This document shows positions 33,069-41,268 of a stretch of 64,000 bases of DNA, piece after piece (position 1 is the first letter of the stretch; each line of letters starts with the position of its first letter). Source of the DNA: Nocardioides albertanoniae. GTDB taxonomy: Bacteria > Actinomycetota > Actinomycetes > Propionibacteriales > Nocardioidaceae. Location of the stretch: positions 2,434,501 to 2,498,500 of the forward strand of contig NZ_VFOV01000001.1 of assembly GCF_006716315.1 (NCBI RefSeq), read 5' to 3'. The position numbers were made by a program, and so were the translations under genes. A model generated the notes under the pieces. That model did no database searches. It saw only the letters and a list, made by a program, of their open reading frames with translations, and was not told where the DNA came from.

Positions 33069-33908
33069 TCAGGCCAGGTCGAGACGGCCGGCGAGCTTGT
33101 CGAGATAGGTGAGCACGCCGGACGGATCGGCGTCGGGTACGCCCCAGATCAGCTCGTCGGCGACCGCCCACTCGGCGAGGTCGTCGGGCGTCGGCCTCTT
33201 CGCGACGAGCACCCGCACCTCGGGCTTGCCCTCGCGCCCGGCCGACTCCCACTCGTCCTGGAGCGTCTTGACCTTGTCGCCGATGCCGTCCTCGGTCGGG
33301 GTCGACATCCACCCCTCGGCGTTGCGGGCGATCCAGCGCAGCGTCTTCGGGCCGCCGCCGGCTCCGACGATCGTCGGGATCCGGCCCTGGGGAGGCTTCG
33401 GGTAGGCCCAGGACGGACCGAAGTCGACGAACTCGCCGTGATAGGCGGCCTCCTCCTCGGTCCACAGCGCGCGCATCGCCTCGAGATACTCCTTCAGGGC
33501 GGTGCGCTTACGGTCGCCGGGGACGCCGTGGTCGGCGAGCTCGTCGGTGTTCCAGCCGAAGCCGACGCCCAGCGAGACCCGACCGCCGGAGAGGTGGTCG
33601 AGGGTCGCGATGGTCTTGGCGAGCGTGATCGGGTCCGACTCCACCGGCAGCGCGACGGCGGTGGAGAGACCGATCCGCGACGTCACCGCGGCACAGGTGC
33701 CGAGCGTGACCCAGGGGTCGAGCGTACGCAGGTAGCGATCGTCGGGGAGCTCGGTGCCGCCGGTGGGGTGGAGCGCGTCGCGACGCACCGGGATATGGGT
33801 GTGCTCGGGCACGTAGAACGTGTCGAAGCCGCGCTCCTCGGCGGCGGTGGCGAGCTCGGCGGGCGTGATGCCGCGGTCCGAGGTGAACAGGACGATGCCG
33901 TGGCGCAT
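33069..33908 (-). CDS. LLM-class F420-dependent oxidoreductase
   Basis: 279 residues, ATG at 33908. Luciferase-like TIM barrel: HGIVLFTSDRGITPAELA, FDTFYVPEHTHIP, TLDHLSGGRVSLGVGFGWN and IPTIVGAGGGPKTLRWIARN. The family reduces or oxidises substrates with F420; substrate unknown. The start lies 10 bp from a perfect KstR box shared with the divergent enoyl-CoA hydratase gene, so it probably belongs to the sterol regulon. Confidence 0.82.
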   Translation of the reverse strand: MRHGIVLFTSDRGITPAELATAAEERGFDTFYVPEHTHIPVRRDALHPTGGTELPDDRYLRTLDPWVTLGTCAAVTSRIGLSTAVALPVESDPITLAKTIATLDHLSGGRVSLGVGFGWNTDELADHGVPGDRKRTALKEYLEAMRALWTEEEAAYHGEFVDFGPSWAYPKPPQGRIPTIVGAGGGPKTLRWIARNAEGWMSTPTEDGIGDKVKTLQDEWESAGREGKPEVRVLVAKRPTPDDLAEWAVADELIWGVPDADPSGVLTYLDKLAGRLDLA

Positions 33909-33918
33909 GACACAACAG

Positions 33919-33932
33919 TAGAACGTGTTCTA
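33919..33932. promoter_or_regulatory. KstR operator shared by LLM and enoyl-CoA hydratase genes
   Basis: TAGAACGTGTTCTA, perfect. Rightward, its last TA begins TAGTCT (33931-33936), a -10 for the hydratase. Leftward it abuts the start of the LLM gene at 10 bp. Confidence 0.9.
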
Positions 33933-33975
33933 GTCTTTGGGGAAGGGAACACCGGGACAGAGAAGTGAGGTTGGG

Positions 33976-34767
33976 ATGTCGGATCTGCTCCTGCGCGAGG
34001 ATCGAGAGCGTGTCCGTACGCTGAGCCTGAACCGCCCCGACCAGCTCAACGCCTTCAACCAGGAGCTCTACGTCGCGCTGGCCGAGGCGCTGGGCGAGGC
34101 GGACGGCGACCCGGACGTCGCCGTCGTGATGCTGACCGGTGTCGGCCGGGCCTTCTCCGCGGGCACGGACCTCCTCGAGATGAGGCAGACCGCCGCCGGT
34201 GCCGACGACGCCGGCGCCTCGCACGGCTTCGTCGGGCTGGTCGACGCGTTGGCCGGGTTCACCAAGCCGCTGGTCGTGGCGGTCAACGGGCTGGGTCTCG
34301 GCATCGGGGTGACGCTGCTCGGCTACGCCGACCTGGCCTTCGCCTCGAGCGCCGCAAGGTTCAAGACGCCGTTCACGACCCTCGGGGTGGCTCCCGAGGC
34401 GGCTTCCAGCTTCTTGGTCCCGCGGCTCGTCGGGCGTCAGAACGCCGCGTGGATGCTGTTGTCGGGGGAGTGGGTCGACGCCGAGGAGGCCCTCGAGATG
34501 GGCCTGGTCTGGCGGGTCACCTCGCCCGAGGGGCTTCTCGCCACCGCCTGGAAGCATGCCGCCACGCTCGCGGCTCGCCCGATCAGCAGCCTGGTGGCGG
34601 TCAAGGAGACCATGACCGCGTCGTTGCGCCCCGGCATCGAGGCAGCCCGCGAGCTGGAGAACGCGAAGTTTGCCGAGCTGATGGGCGCCCCGGCCAACCT
34701 GGAGGCGCTCACCGCCTTCGCCGAGGGGCGGGAGCCCGACTTCACGAACCTTCCGCCCGGCGCCTGA
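33976..34767 (+). CDS. Enoyl-CoA hydratase/isomerase (crotonase family)
   Basis: 263 residues from ATG 33976 (GAAGTGAGG upstream); an in-frame ATG at 33937 would sit just after the -10. Crotonase signatures: LNRPDQLNAFNQELY, oxyanion-hole GVGRAFSAGTDLLEMRQ and VAVNGLGLGIGVTLLGYADL. GVAPEAASSFLVPRLVG holds the Glu expected for the second catalytic acid; the first catalytic position is replaced (LGLGIGVTLLGYAD has no Glu). This pattern is more isomerase-like than hydratase-like. KstR-controlled by the 33919 box. Confidence 0.82.
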   Translation: MSDLLLREDRERVRTLSLNRPDQLNAFNQELYVALAEALGEADGDPDVAVVMLTGVGRAFSAGTDLLEMRQTAAGADDAGASHGFVGLVDALAGFTKPLVVAVNGLGLGIGVTLLGYADLAFASSAARFKTPFTTLGVAPEAASSFLVPRLVGRQNAAWMLLSGEWVDAEEALEMGLVWRVTSPEGLLATAWKHAATLAARPISSLVAVKETMTASLRPGIEAARELENAKFAELMGAPANLEALTAFAEGREPDFTNLPPGA

Positions 34768-34787
34768 GACATCTTTCCGCAATTTCC

Positions 34788-34830
34788 TTGCGGCAATGTA
34801 GAACACGTTCTAATCTGGACACGTGTCCAG
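34788..34830 (+). promoter_or_regulatory. tetR-cyp51 promoter: -35, KstR box, -10 and palindrome
   Basis: -35 TTGCGG (34788-34793), 17-bp spacer, -10 TAATCT (34811-34816), and GTG start at 34823 exactly where transcription would begin, so leaderless. The KstR box TAGAACACGTTCTA (34799-34812) fills the spacer and enters the -10. A second perfect palindrome, CTGGACACGTGTCCAG (34815-34830), covers the -10 end and start codon, a likely operator for the encoded TetR protein. Confidence 0.85.
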
Positions 34831-35389
34831 TCAGGTGAACCAGACGCCTCGCCGAGGTGTCGACGGCCGCCAGGCGCGTACGGTCGAGCGGCTCATGGTC
34901 GCCGGCATGGAGGAGCTTCGCGCCGTCGGTCACGAGACCCTGACGGTGCGCGGCGTCGCGTTGCGCGCCGGAGTCTCCTCGGCGACGGCCTACACCTACC
35001 TGGGCTCCAAGAACCGTCTCTTCGTCGAGCTGTTCTGGCGCCATCTCGCCGAGGCGTCGGCGGTGGAGACGACGGGTTCCCGCGCGGAGCGGGTGCAGGC
35101 GGCCGTACGCAGCCTGACGACCCGGATCGCCCAGGAGCCGGAGCTCGCGGCGGCGGTCACCCCGGCGCTGCTGGGCAGCGACGCGGACGTGGCCAGGCTG
35201 CGGCTGCGGATCGGCTCGGAGTTCGCCTCCAGGTTCGACGCGGCGCTCGGGGAGGGCGCTGAGGAAGCGGTGCGTGAAGCCTTGCTGCTCGCCTTCTTCG
35301 GCGCGCTGCTGCAGGCGGGCATGGGCCTGATGACCTTCGACGAGATGGTGGACCGGCTCGCGCCGGTCGTCGCCGTGATCGTCGCGTGA
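34823..35389 (+). CDS. TetR-family regulator of the cyp51 cluster (Rv0767c type)
   Basis: 188 residues from GTG 34823. The N-terminal HTH is ARTVERLMVAGMEELRAVGH then TLTVRGVALRAGVSSATAYT and YLGSKNRLFVELFWRHL. The C-terminal ligand domain is Ala/Leu rich and has no recognisable ligand motif. In M. tuberculosis a TetR gene (Rv0767c) precedes cyp123, an SDR, cyp51 and a ferredoxin; the same order is seen here. It is probably autoregulated through the palindrome at 34815-34830 and also repressed by KstR. Confidence 0.85.
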   Translation: MSSQVNQTPRRGVDGRQARTVERLMVAGMEELRAVGHETLTVRGVALRAGVSSATAYTYLGSKNRLFVELFWRHLAEASAVETTGSRAERVQAAVRSLTTRIAQEPELAAAVTPALLGSDADVARLRLRIGSEFASRFDAALGEGAEEAVREALLLAFFGALLQAGMGLMTFDEMVDRLAPVVAVIVA

Positions 35390-35397
35390 GGAGAGAG

Positions 35398-36621
35398 ATG
35401 ACCAGCACGGCCACCGAGATCTTCGACCCCTACGACTACGACTTCCACGAGGACCCCTACCCGGTCTATGCCCGGCTGCGGGACGAGGCACCCCTCTACT
35501 ACAACGCCTCCGACGACTTCTGGGCGCTGTCGCGACATGCCGACGTGCACGCGGCGCTCAAGGACGATGTCGTCTTCTCCAACCGGATGGGAGTCTCGCT
35601 CGATGCGAGCGCCTGGAGCAAGGACGCTCACCGGGTGATGTCGTTCCTGGCCCTGGACGGCAAGGAGCAGACCAGGCTGCGCAAGCTGGTCTCGGCAGGC
35701 TTCACCCCGCGCAGGGTCCGCGAGCTCGCTCCCGGGGTGCAGGCGCTCGCCGACCACTATCTCGACCGGTTGCTCGCCCGAAACGATGACGACGGCGAGG
35801 CCGACTGGATCGCCGAGCTCGCCGGCAGGCTCCCGATGGACGTGATCTCGGGGATGATCGGGGTGGCCGAGTCCGACCGCGACGAGGTGCGGCGGCTGGC
35901 GGACCTGACGGTGCACCGCGAGGCCGGCGTACGTGACGTGCCGGAGGCCGGCATGGCCGCCGCCCTGGAGCTGATCGGCTACTACTCGGCGATGGTGACC
36001 GAGCGACGGAAGCGTCCGGGCGACGACCTGACCTCAGCTCTGGTGCAGGCCGAGATCGACGGCGACCGGCTCCACGACCACGAGATCATCGCGTTCTTGA
36101 TGCTGATGGTCGTGGCCGGCAACGAGACCACCACCAAGCTGCTCGGCAACGCACTCCTCCATCTCGGGGCGAACCCCTCCCAGGTCGAGGACGTGTTCAC
36201 CGGACCCGAGCTCGTCGGGACCTGGGTCGAGGAGACGCTGCGCCACGACACCTCGACCCAGATGCTGGCGCGTTATGTCGCCGACGACGTGGAGCTCCAC
36301 GGGCAGGTGGTGCCGGCCGGCTCCAAGCTGCTGGTGCTGATCGGAGCGGCCAACCGGGACGAGCGGGTCTTCACCTCGCCGCAGACCTTCGACATCCACC
36401 GTGACCCCGACGAGCTCGGCAAGAGCCTCAGCTTCGGGGTCGGTCGTCACTTCTGTCTGGGTGCCAACCTCGCCCGCCTCGAGACCCGCATCGTGCTGGA
36501 GGAGCTGGTGCGGCGTACGTCGGGCTTCGAGGTGCACGCCGAGCGCGCCGTCCGGGTGCACTCGACCAGCGTGCGTGGGTTCGCCGAGCTCCCGGTCACC
36601 TTCGCTCGGAGGGTGCGATGA
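35398..36621 (+). CDS. cyp123: Cytochrome P450, CYP123-like
   Basis: 407 residues from ATG 35398 behind GAGGAGAG; a GTG at 35386 overlaps the tetR stop. P450 landmarks: I-helix VVAGNETTTKLL with acid-alcohol pair replaced by Glu-Thr, ETLRHDTSTQML (ExxR region), and heme loop FGVGRHFCLGANLARLE. Position between the TetR and SDR genes and before cyp51 matches CYP123 (Rv0766c). Substrate unknown. The ferredoxin at 38814 is its likely electron donor. Confidence 0.85.
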   Translation: MTSTATEIFDPYDYDFHEDPYPVYARLRDEAPLYYNASDDFWALSRHADVHAALKDDVVFSNRMGVSLDASAWSKDAHRVMSFLALDGKEQTRLRKLVSAGFTPRRVRELAPGVQALADHYLDRLLARNDDDGEADWIAELAGRLPMDVISGMIGVAESDRDEVRRLADLTVHREAGVRDVPEAGMAAALELIGYYSAMVTERRKRPGDDLTSALVQAEIDGDRLHDHEIIAFLMLMVVAGNETTTKLLGNALLHLGANPSQVEDVFTGPELVGTWVEETLRHDTSTQMLARYVADDVELHGQVVPAGSKLLVLIGAANRDERVFTSPQTFDIHRDPDELGKSLSFGVGRHFCLGANLARLETRIVLEELVRRTSGFEVHAERAVRVHSTSVRGFAELPVTFARRVR

Positions 36622-36673
36622 GCGGGCGGCGGATGTTCACCGAGGTAACTCGGTCGACATCGAAGGAGGACGC

Positions 36674-37450
36674 ATGAAGTACGCACAATCCGACCGCCGC
36701 CCGGCGGTGATCACCGGCGCCTCGTCCGGGATCGGCGCGGAGACTGCGCGAGCGCTGGCCGGGGCTGGTCTTCCGGTCGCGCTGGGCGCCCGGCGGCTCG
36801 ACCGGATCGAGGAGGTCGCGGCCGCGATCCGTGCAGACGGGGGAGAGGCGGTCGCGCACCCGCTCGACGTCACCTCCGACGACTCGGTGGCCGAGTTCGC
36901 CGCGAAGGTGACCGCGGATCTGGGCGACGTCGAGGTGCTGGTCAGCAACGCCGGGGTGACCCATCCCGGCGCGACCGTCGAGGTGCCCACCGAGACCTTC
37001 GCCGGCCAGGTCGACGTCAACCTGCTCGGCGCCCACCGCGTCCTGCGCGCCTTCGGACCCGGGATGATCGAGCGGCAGCGCGGCGACCTGGTCTTCCTCT
37101 CCTCCGACGTGGCGCTGCGGCCGCGACCGTTCATGGGAGCGTACGCAGCCTCGAAGTGGGGGCTGGAAGGCATGGTCAACGCGCTCCAGATGGAGCTCGA
37201 GGGCACCGGGGTCAGGGCAACCATCGTGCGACCCGGCCCGACCCACTCCGACATCGGCAACGAGTGGCCCGCCGACCTCGGTGGGTTCGTGCTGGACCAG
37301 TGGGTGAAGTGGGGCCTGGCCCGGCATCCGCACTTCCTCAAGGCCCGCGCGCTGGCCGACGCGATCACGACGGTCGTGACCGCGCCCCGCGGAGTCCACC
37401 TCAGCAGCATCGACGTCAACCCCGAGGCACCCGTCGAGGAGCGAGCATGA
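36674..37450 (+). CDS. SDR family oxidoreductase of the cyp51 cluster (Rv0765c type)
   Basis: 258 residues, ATG at 36674 after AAGGAGGA. Features: VITGASSGIGAETARALAG, SNAGVTHPG, Ser in FLSSDVAL, YAASKWGLEG and PGPTHSDIGNEW. The C-terminal part (VLDQWVKWGLARHPHFLKA) is characteristic of the cyp51-neighbour SDRs. It may oxidise or reduce a sterol hydroxyl or keto group produced by the neighbouring P450s. The cyp51 start overlaps its stop (ATGA). Confidence 0.85.
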   Translation: MKYAQSDRRPAVITGASSGIGAETARALAGAGLPVALGARRLDRIEEVAAAIRADGGEAVAHPLDVTSDDSVAEFAAKVTADLGDVEVLVSNAGVTHPGATVEVPTETFAGQVDVNLLGAHRVLRAFGPGMIERQRGDLVFLSSDVALRPRPFMGAYAASKWGLEGMVNALQMELEGTGVRATIVRPGPTHSDIGNEWPADLGGFVLDQWVKWGLARHPHFLKARALADAITTVVTAPRGVHLSSIDVNPEAPVEERA

Positions 37451-38817
37451 CGATCCCCACCGTCTCCACCGTCCTGGACGACCAGGACCCGAGCGTTCCC
37501 GAGATCATCCGCGGCACCGGGCATCTGCCCGAGATGCGGGTCGACCCGATCGCGCTCTTCACTCGCGTACGCGAGGAGTGCGGCGACCTCGGCCGCTTCC
37601 GCCTCGCCGACAAGGAGGTCGTGCTGGCCAGCGGTGCCGAGGCCAACGAGGCGTTCTTCCGGGCGCCCGACGACGTGCTCGACCAGGCGGCTGCCTATCC
37701 GTTCATGACGCCGATCTTCGGCAAGGGCGTCGTCTTCGACGCCTCGCCGGAGGAGCGCCAGCAGATGCTGAAGAACCAGGCGCTGCGCGGCGACATGATG
37801 CGCGGCCACGCCCGGACGATCGAGGCGGAGATCCGCCGGATGATCGCCGGCTGGGGTGAGGAGGGCGAGATCGACCTGCTCGACTTCTTCGCCGAGCTGA
37901 CCATCTACACGACCTCGGCCTGCCTCGTCGGCAAGCCGTTCCGCGAGGAGCTCGACTCCTCGTTCGCCCGGCACTACCACGAGCTCGAGCACGGCACAGA
38001 TGCGATCGCGTACGTCGATGCGTACGCCGACATCGACAGCTTCCGCAAGCGCGACGCCGCCCGGGACAAGCTGGTCGCGCTGGTCCAGGCGATCGTCGAC
38101 AAGCGGGTCGCGCGGGGCACGGTGGCGCGCGAGGATCGTGACCTGCTCGACGTGCTGATCTCGATCGATATGGACACCGACACCATCACCGGGATCTTCA
38201 TCTCGATGATGTTCGCCGGGCATCACACCTCCTCGGGCACGGCGTCATGGGCGATGATCGAGCTGCTGCGCAACCCCGAGGTCATGATCGATGTCGTCGA
38301 AGAGCTCGACGAGCTGTACGACGACGGCAGCGAGGTCTCCTTCCAGGCGCTGCGCTCGATCCCGGTGCTCGAGGCGACCTTGAAGGAGACCCTGCGGCTG
38401 CACCCGCCGCTGATCATCCTGATGCGGCTGGTGCGCGAGGACTTCGAGCTGCTCGGGGAGACCATCCCGGCAGGCACCCTGCTCGCCGCCTCGCCGAGGG
38501 TCTCCAACCGGATCGAGGCCGACTTCCCGAAGGCGGAGACGTTCGACCCGAGCCGTTACATCGACCCGCGCCAGGAGGACATGCAGAACCGCTGGACCTG
38601 GATCCCGTTCGGCGCCGGCAAGCACCGCTGCGTGGGCAACGCGTTCGCGATGATGCAGATGAAGGCGATCTTCTCGGTCATCCTGCGCGACTACTCGTTC
38701 GAGCCGGCCCAGCCGGTCGACTCCTACGCCGACGACTTCACCAAGATGGTGATCCAGCTCCAGCAGCCCTGCCGGGTCCGCTATCGGAGGCGGCCCGTGG
38801 GTGGTGGCAGAGCATGA
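37447..38817 (+). CDS. cyp51: CYP51, sterol 14alpha-demethylase
   Basis: 456 residues, ATG at 37447 overlapping the SDR stop. Clear bacterial CYP51: AYPFMTPIFGKGVVFDASPE (the CYP51 B'/C signature), LRGDMMRGHA, FFAELTIYTTSACL, I-helix FISMMFAGHHTSSGTASW, KETLRLHPPLIILMR (ExxR) and heme loop WIPFGAGKHRCVGNAFAM. It removes the 14alpha-methyl of lanosterol-type sterols in three oxygenations. Its presence in a KstR-linked cluster of a bacterium that degrades sterols suggests substrate processing rather than sterol synthesis, since no synthesis gene is visible. Confidence 0.95.
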   Translation: MTIPTVSTVLDDQDPSVPEIIRGTGHLPEMRVDPIALFTRVREECGDLGRFRLADKEVVLASGAEANEAFFRAPDDVLDQAAAYPFMTPIFGKGVVFDASPEERQQMLKNQALRGDMMRGHARTIEAEIRRMIAGWGEEGEIDLLDFFAELTIYTTSACLVGKPFREELDSSFARHYHELEHGTDAIAYVDAYADIDSFRKRDAARDKLVALVQAIVDKRVARGTVAREDRDLLDVLISIDMDTDTITGIFISMMFAGHHTSSGTASWAMIELLRNPEVMIDVVEELDELYDDGSEVSFQALRSIPVLEATLKETLRLHPPLIILMRLVREDFELLGETIPAGTLLAASPRVSNRIEADFPKAETFDPSRYIDPRQEDMQNRWTWIPFGAGKHRCVGNAFAMMQMKAIFSVILRDYSFEPAQPVDSYADDFTKMVIQLQQPCRVRYRRRPVGGGRA

Positions 38818-39038
38818 AGGTCGCCGCTGACCTGGATCTGTGCCAGGGGCACCAGGAGTGCCTCGCCGAGGCGCCGGAGCTCTTTGGCTTCGACGACGAC
38901 AGCTACCAGGTCGTCGTACGCGTCAGCGAACCGTCCGCCGGCCAACTGGACGCCGCGCGGGCGGCCGTCAAGTACTGCCCTGCTTTCGCTCTCACCTTGG
39001 TCGAAGCGGAGCCCGAGACAATCGATAGGGAGGACTGA
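38814..39038 (+). CDS. [3Fe-4S] ferredoxin partner of CYP51 (Rv0763c type)
   Basis: 74 residues, ATG at 38814 overlapping cyp51 (ATGA). Cys pattern CQGHQEC ... YCPAFAL as in the P450-associated 3Fe-4S ferredoxins; in M. tuberculosis Rv0763c feeds CYP51. The acidic middle (FGFDDDSYQVVVRV) fits a docking surface. It differs from the ferredoxin at 3823 in having His in the first loop. Confidence 0.9.
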   Translation: MKVAADLDLCQGHQECLAEAPELFGFDDDSYQVVVRVSEPSAGQLDAARAAVKYCPAFALTLVEAEPETIDRED

Positions 39039-39039
39039 C

Positions 39040-39639
39040 ATGGACCGCACCGAGATCGAGGGGTTCTGGGCCGACTGGCTCAGCCTTAACCGTCAAGCAG
39101 AGGCTGAGGGTGACTGGGGGCAGCTGGCCGATGTGTATGCCGAGGACGCGACGTACGGCTGGATGTACACCCCCGACGAGCACTTCATGGCGGTCGGCCG
39201 CGATCAGATCCGCGAGTGGGCGCTGGGCACCGAGATGGCCGGGCTCGAGGGCTGGCACTACGACTACCAGGCGACGGTCATCGACGACGTCAACGCGATG
39301 GTGATCGGTTTCTGGCGCCAGCGCGCCGGGATCGTCGACGACGCGACGGGGGAGGAGTACGAGATCCTCGGCATCGGCGGCTCATGGTTCGGCCTCGCGC
39401 CGCGGCCCGACGGTCGTGGGCTGGAGTTCTCCTGGCAGCGCGACTGGTTCGACCTCGGCTCCACCGCAGCCACTTTCCTCGACATCGTCAAGGCCAAGAA
39501 GGCAACCGCCGGGCTGCTGGAGCGGATGTCGCTGAACGGGATCGAGCAGCCCGGTCACTACCGGCTCGCCGACCTGCCCTCGACCGTCTGGCCGCCGCCC
39601 GTCGCGGCCGGGAACTTCGTGACCCAGGAGTCCGTGTGA
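39040..39639 (+). CDS. NTF2-like conserved protein of the cyp51 cluster (Rv0762c type)
   Basis: 199 residues, ATG at 39040, one base after the ferredoxin stop. A SnoaL/NTF2-like fold is suggested by WADWLSLNRQAEAEGDWGQL, DVYAEDATYGWMYTPDEHFM, HYDYQATVIDDVNAMVIGFW and ILGIGGSWFGLAPR. The homologue next to M. tuberculosis cyp51 is uncharacterised. Co-transcription with the P450s suggests a steroid-binding or isomerising role, but no catalytic residues are assigned. Confidence 0.72.
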   Translation: MDRTEIEGFWADWLSLNRQAEAEGDWGQLADVYAEDATYGWMYTPDEHFMAVGRDQIREWALGTEMAGLEGWHYDYQATVIDDVNAMVIGFWRQRAGIVDDATGEEYEILGIGGSWFGLAPRPDGRGLEFSWQRDWFDLGSTAATFLDIVKAKKATAGLLERMSLNGIEQPGHYRLADLPSTVWPPPVAAGNFVTQESV

Positions 39640-41120
39640 CGACCAGAGTGCCCACCAACCCGCCCGCTCAGCAGCTCGTCGACGGCAAGCTCGGCGCGGC
39701 GAGCTTGGGCGAGACGTACGCGATCCTCAACCCGGCCACCGGGCAGGAGATCGGGCGTGCGCCCGACTCGACGGCCGACGACATGGACGCCGCGATCGCC
39801 TCCGCGCGCAGGGCCTTCGACGAGACCGACTGGTCCACCGACGTGGCCTTCCGGATCAGGTGCCTGCGCCAGCTGCACCAGGCGATCCTCGACGAGGCCG
39901 AGACGCTGCGGGAGCTGACCACCGCCGAGGTCGGCGCGCCGGCGTTCCTGGTGGCCGGGCCGCAGTTCGACACCCCGGTCGAGACGCTGGCCTGGACCAT
40001 CGACCTGGCCGAGTCCTACGAGTGGGAGCGCGATCTCGGCGTCGGCGTCACGATGGGGATCTCCTCGCGCCGCACCGTGCGCAAGGAGGCCGTCGGAGTC
40101 GTTGCCGCGATCACGCCGTGGAACTTCCCCAACCAGATCAACCTGGCCAAGATCGGCCCCGCGCTGGCCGCCGGCAACACCGTGATCCTCAAGCCTGCGC
40201 CCGACACGCCGTGGCTGGCCGCGGAGCTCGGGCGCCTGGCCGCCGAGCACACCGACATCCCGCCCGGCGTCTTCAACGTCGTCACCCCGCGCGACAACGG
40301 CGTGGCGGCGATGCTGGCCGAGGACCCGCGGGTCGACCTGGTCTCCTTCACCGGCTCGACCGGCACGGGCCGGGCGATCATGGCCGCCGCAGCGCCCAGC
40401 CTGAAGAAGGTCTTCCTCGAGCTCGGCGGCAAGTCGGCGGCGATCGTGCTCGACGACGCCGACGTCGCCTCGGCGGCCTCGATGGCCGCCTTCTCGGTTG
40501 CCGTCCACGCAGGTCAGGGCTGCGCGCTGACCACCCGTCTCGTGGTGCCCCGAGCCGACTACGACGCCGCGGTCGAGTCCGCCGCGGCCACGATGTCTGC
40601 CCTCGGCGTGGGCGACCCGGCCGATCCCGGCACCATCTGCGGACCGGTGATCTCCTCCGTGCAGCGCGACCGGATCCTGCGCTATCTCGCGCTCGCCGAG
40701 GAGGAGGGCGGCCGGTTCGCGGCCGGAGGCGCCGTCGCGGCGCACGACGGTGACCTCGCCGAGGGGTTCTGGATCCAGCCCACCGTCGTCGCCGGCCTCG
40801 ACAACACCGCCCGCGTCGCCCGCGAGGAGATCTTCGGCCCCGTGCTCACCGTCATCGCCCACGACGGCGACGACGATGCCGTACGCATCGCCAACGACTC
40901 GCCCTACGGCCTCTCCGGCTCCGTCGAGTCCGGGTCGCTGGAGCGCGCCAAGTCGGTCGCCGCCCGGATCCGCACCGGCACCATCGGCGTCAACGGCGGC
41001 CAGTGGTTCGGCGCTGACGCCCCCTTCGGCGGCTACAAGCAGTCCGGCCTCGGCCGGGAGATGGGGGTCGAGGGCTTCGAGGAGTACCTCGAGACCAAGC
41101 TCGTCGCGGAGCCCGCATGA
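39636..41120 (+). CDS. aldA: Aldehyde dehydrogenase AldA-like (Rv0768 type)
   Basis: 494 residues, GTG at 39636 overlapping the previous stop (GTGTGA). NAD(P)-dependent ALDH: AITPWNFPNQINLAKIGPAL, SFTGSTGTGRAI, catalytic Glu in VFLELGGKSAAIVLDDADV and catalytic Cys in AGQGCALTTRLVVP. REEIFGPVLTVI and PFGGYKQSGLGREMG complete the family pattern. It sits at the end of the cyp51 run as Rv0768 does and may oxidise an aldehyde from P450 hydroxylation. A repeat array follows immediately. Confidence 0.9.
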   Translation: MTTRVPTNPPAQQLVDGKLGAASLGETYAILNPATGQEIGRAPDSTADDMDAAIASARRAFDETDWSTDVAFRIRCLRQLHQAILDEAETLRELTTAEVGAPAFLVAGPQFDTPVETLAWTIDLAESYEWERDLGVGVTMGISSRRTVRKEAVGVVAAITPWNFPNQINLAKIGPALAAGNTVILKPAPDTPWLAAELGRLAAEHTDIPPGVFNVVTPRDNGVAAMLAEDPRVDLVSFTGSTGTGRAIMAAAAPSLKKVFLELGGKSAAIVLDDADVASAASMAAFSVAVHAGQGCALTTRLVVPRADYDAAVESAAATMSALGVGDPADPGTICGPVISSVQRDRILRYLALAEEEGGRFAAGGAVAAHDGDLAEGFWIQPTVVAGLDNTARVAREEIFGPVLTVIAHDGDDDAVRIANDSPYGLSGSVESGSLERAKSVAARIRTGTIGVNGGQWFGADAPFGGYKQSGLGREMGVEGFEEYLETKLVAEPA

Positions 41121-41123
41121 ACC

Positions 41124-41246
41124 CGAGCCGGCTCGTTCTGACCGGAAACCCCGTCGAGTCGGCTCGTTATAACGAGCCGACTCGACGGGAAATCTTGTCA
41201 GAAGGAGCCGACTCGGCAGGGATCGATGTCAGAACGCGCCGACTCG
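41124..41246. repeat. Mirrored 31-nt repeat locus B with 40-bp palindrome
   Basis: Left-hand cores at 41124-41137 (CGAGCCGGCTCGTT) and 41155-41168 (CGAGTCGGCTCGTT) are 31 nt apart. Right-hand inverted cores begin at 41171, 41202 and 41233, again 31 nt apart (AACGAGCCGACTCG and variants). The centre, 41150-41189, is a perfect 40-bp palindrome around GTTATAAC. It fills the aldA-SDR gap and shares its unit with 30139-30199. Confidence 0.87.
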
Positions 41247-41268
41247 GCGCGCGGGAGGTAGGTGGAGC

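Noticed and set aside
34777..34793. Terminator CCGCAA-TTTCC-TTGCGG after the enoyl-CoA hydratase gene
   Set aside because: The stem is only 6 bp without a T-run, and its right arm TTGCGG is better read as the -35 of the tetR promoter.
41124..41246. CRISPR array
   Set aside because: The 31-nt spaced units are mirrored about a centre, the intervals are too short for spacers and no cas gene is present.
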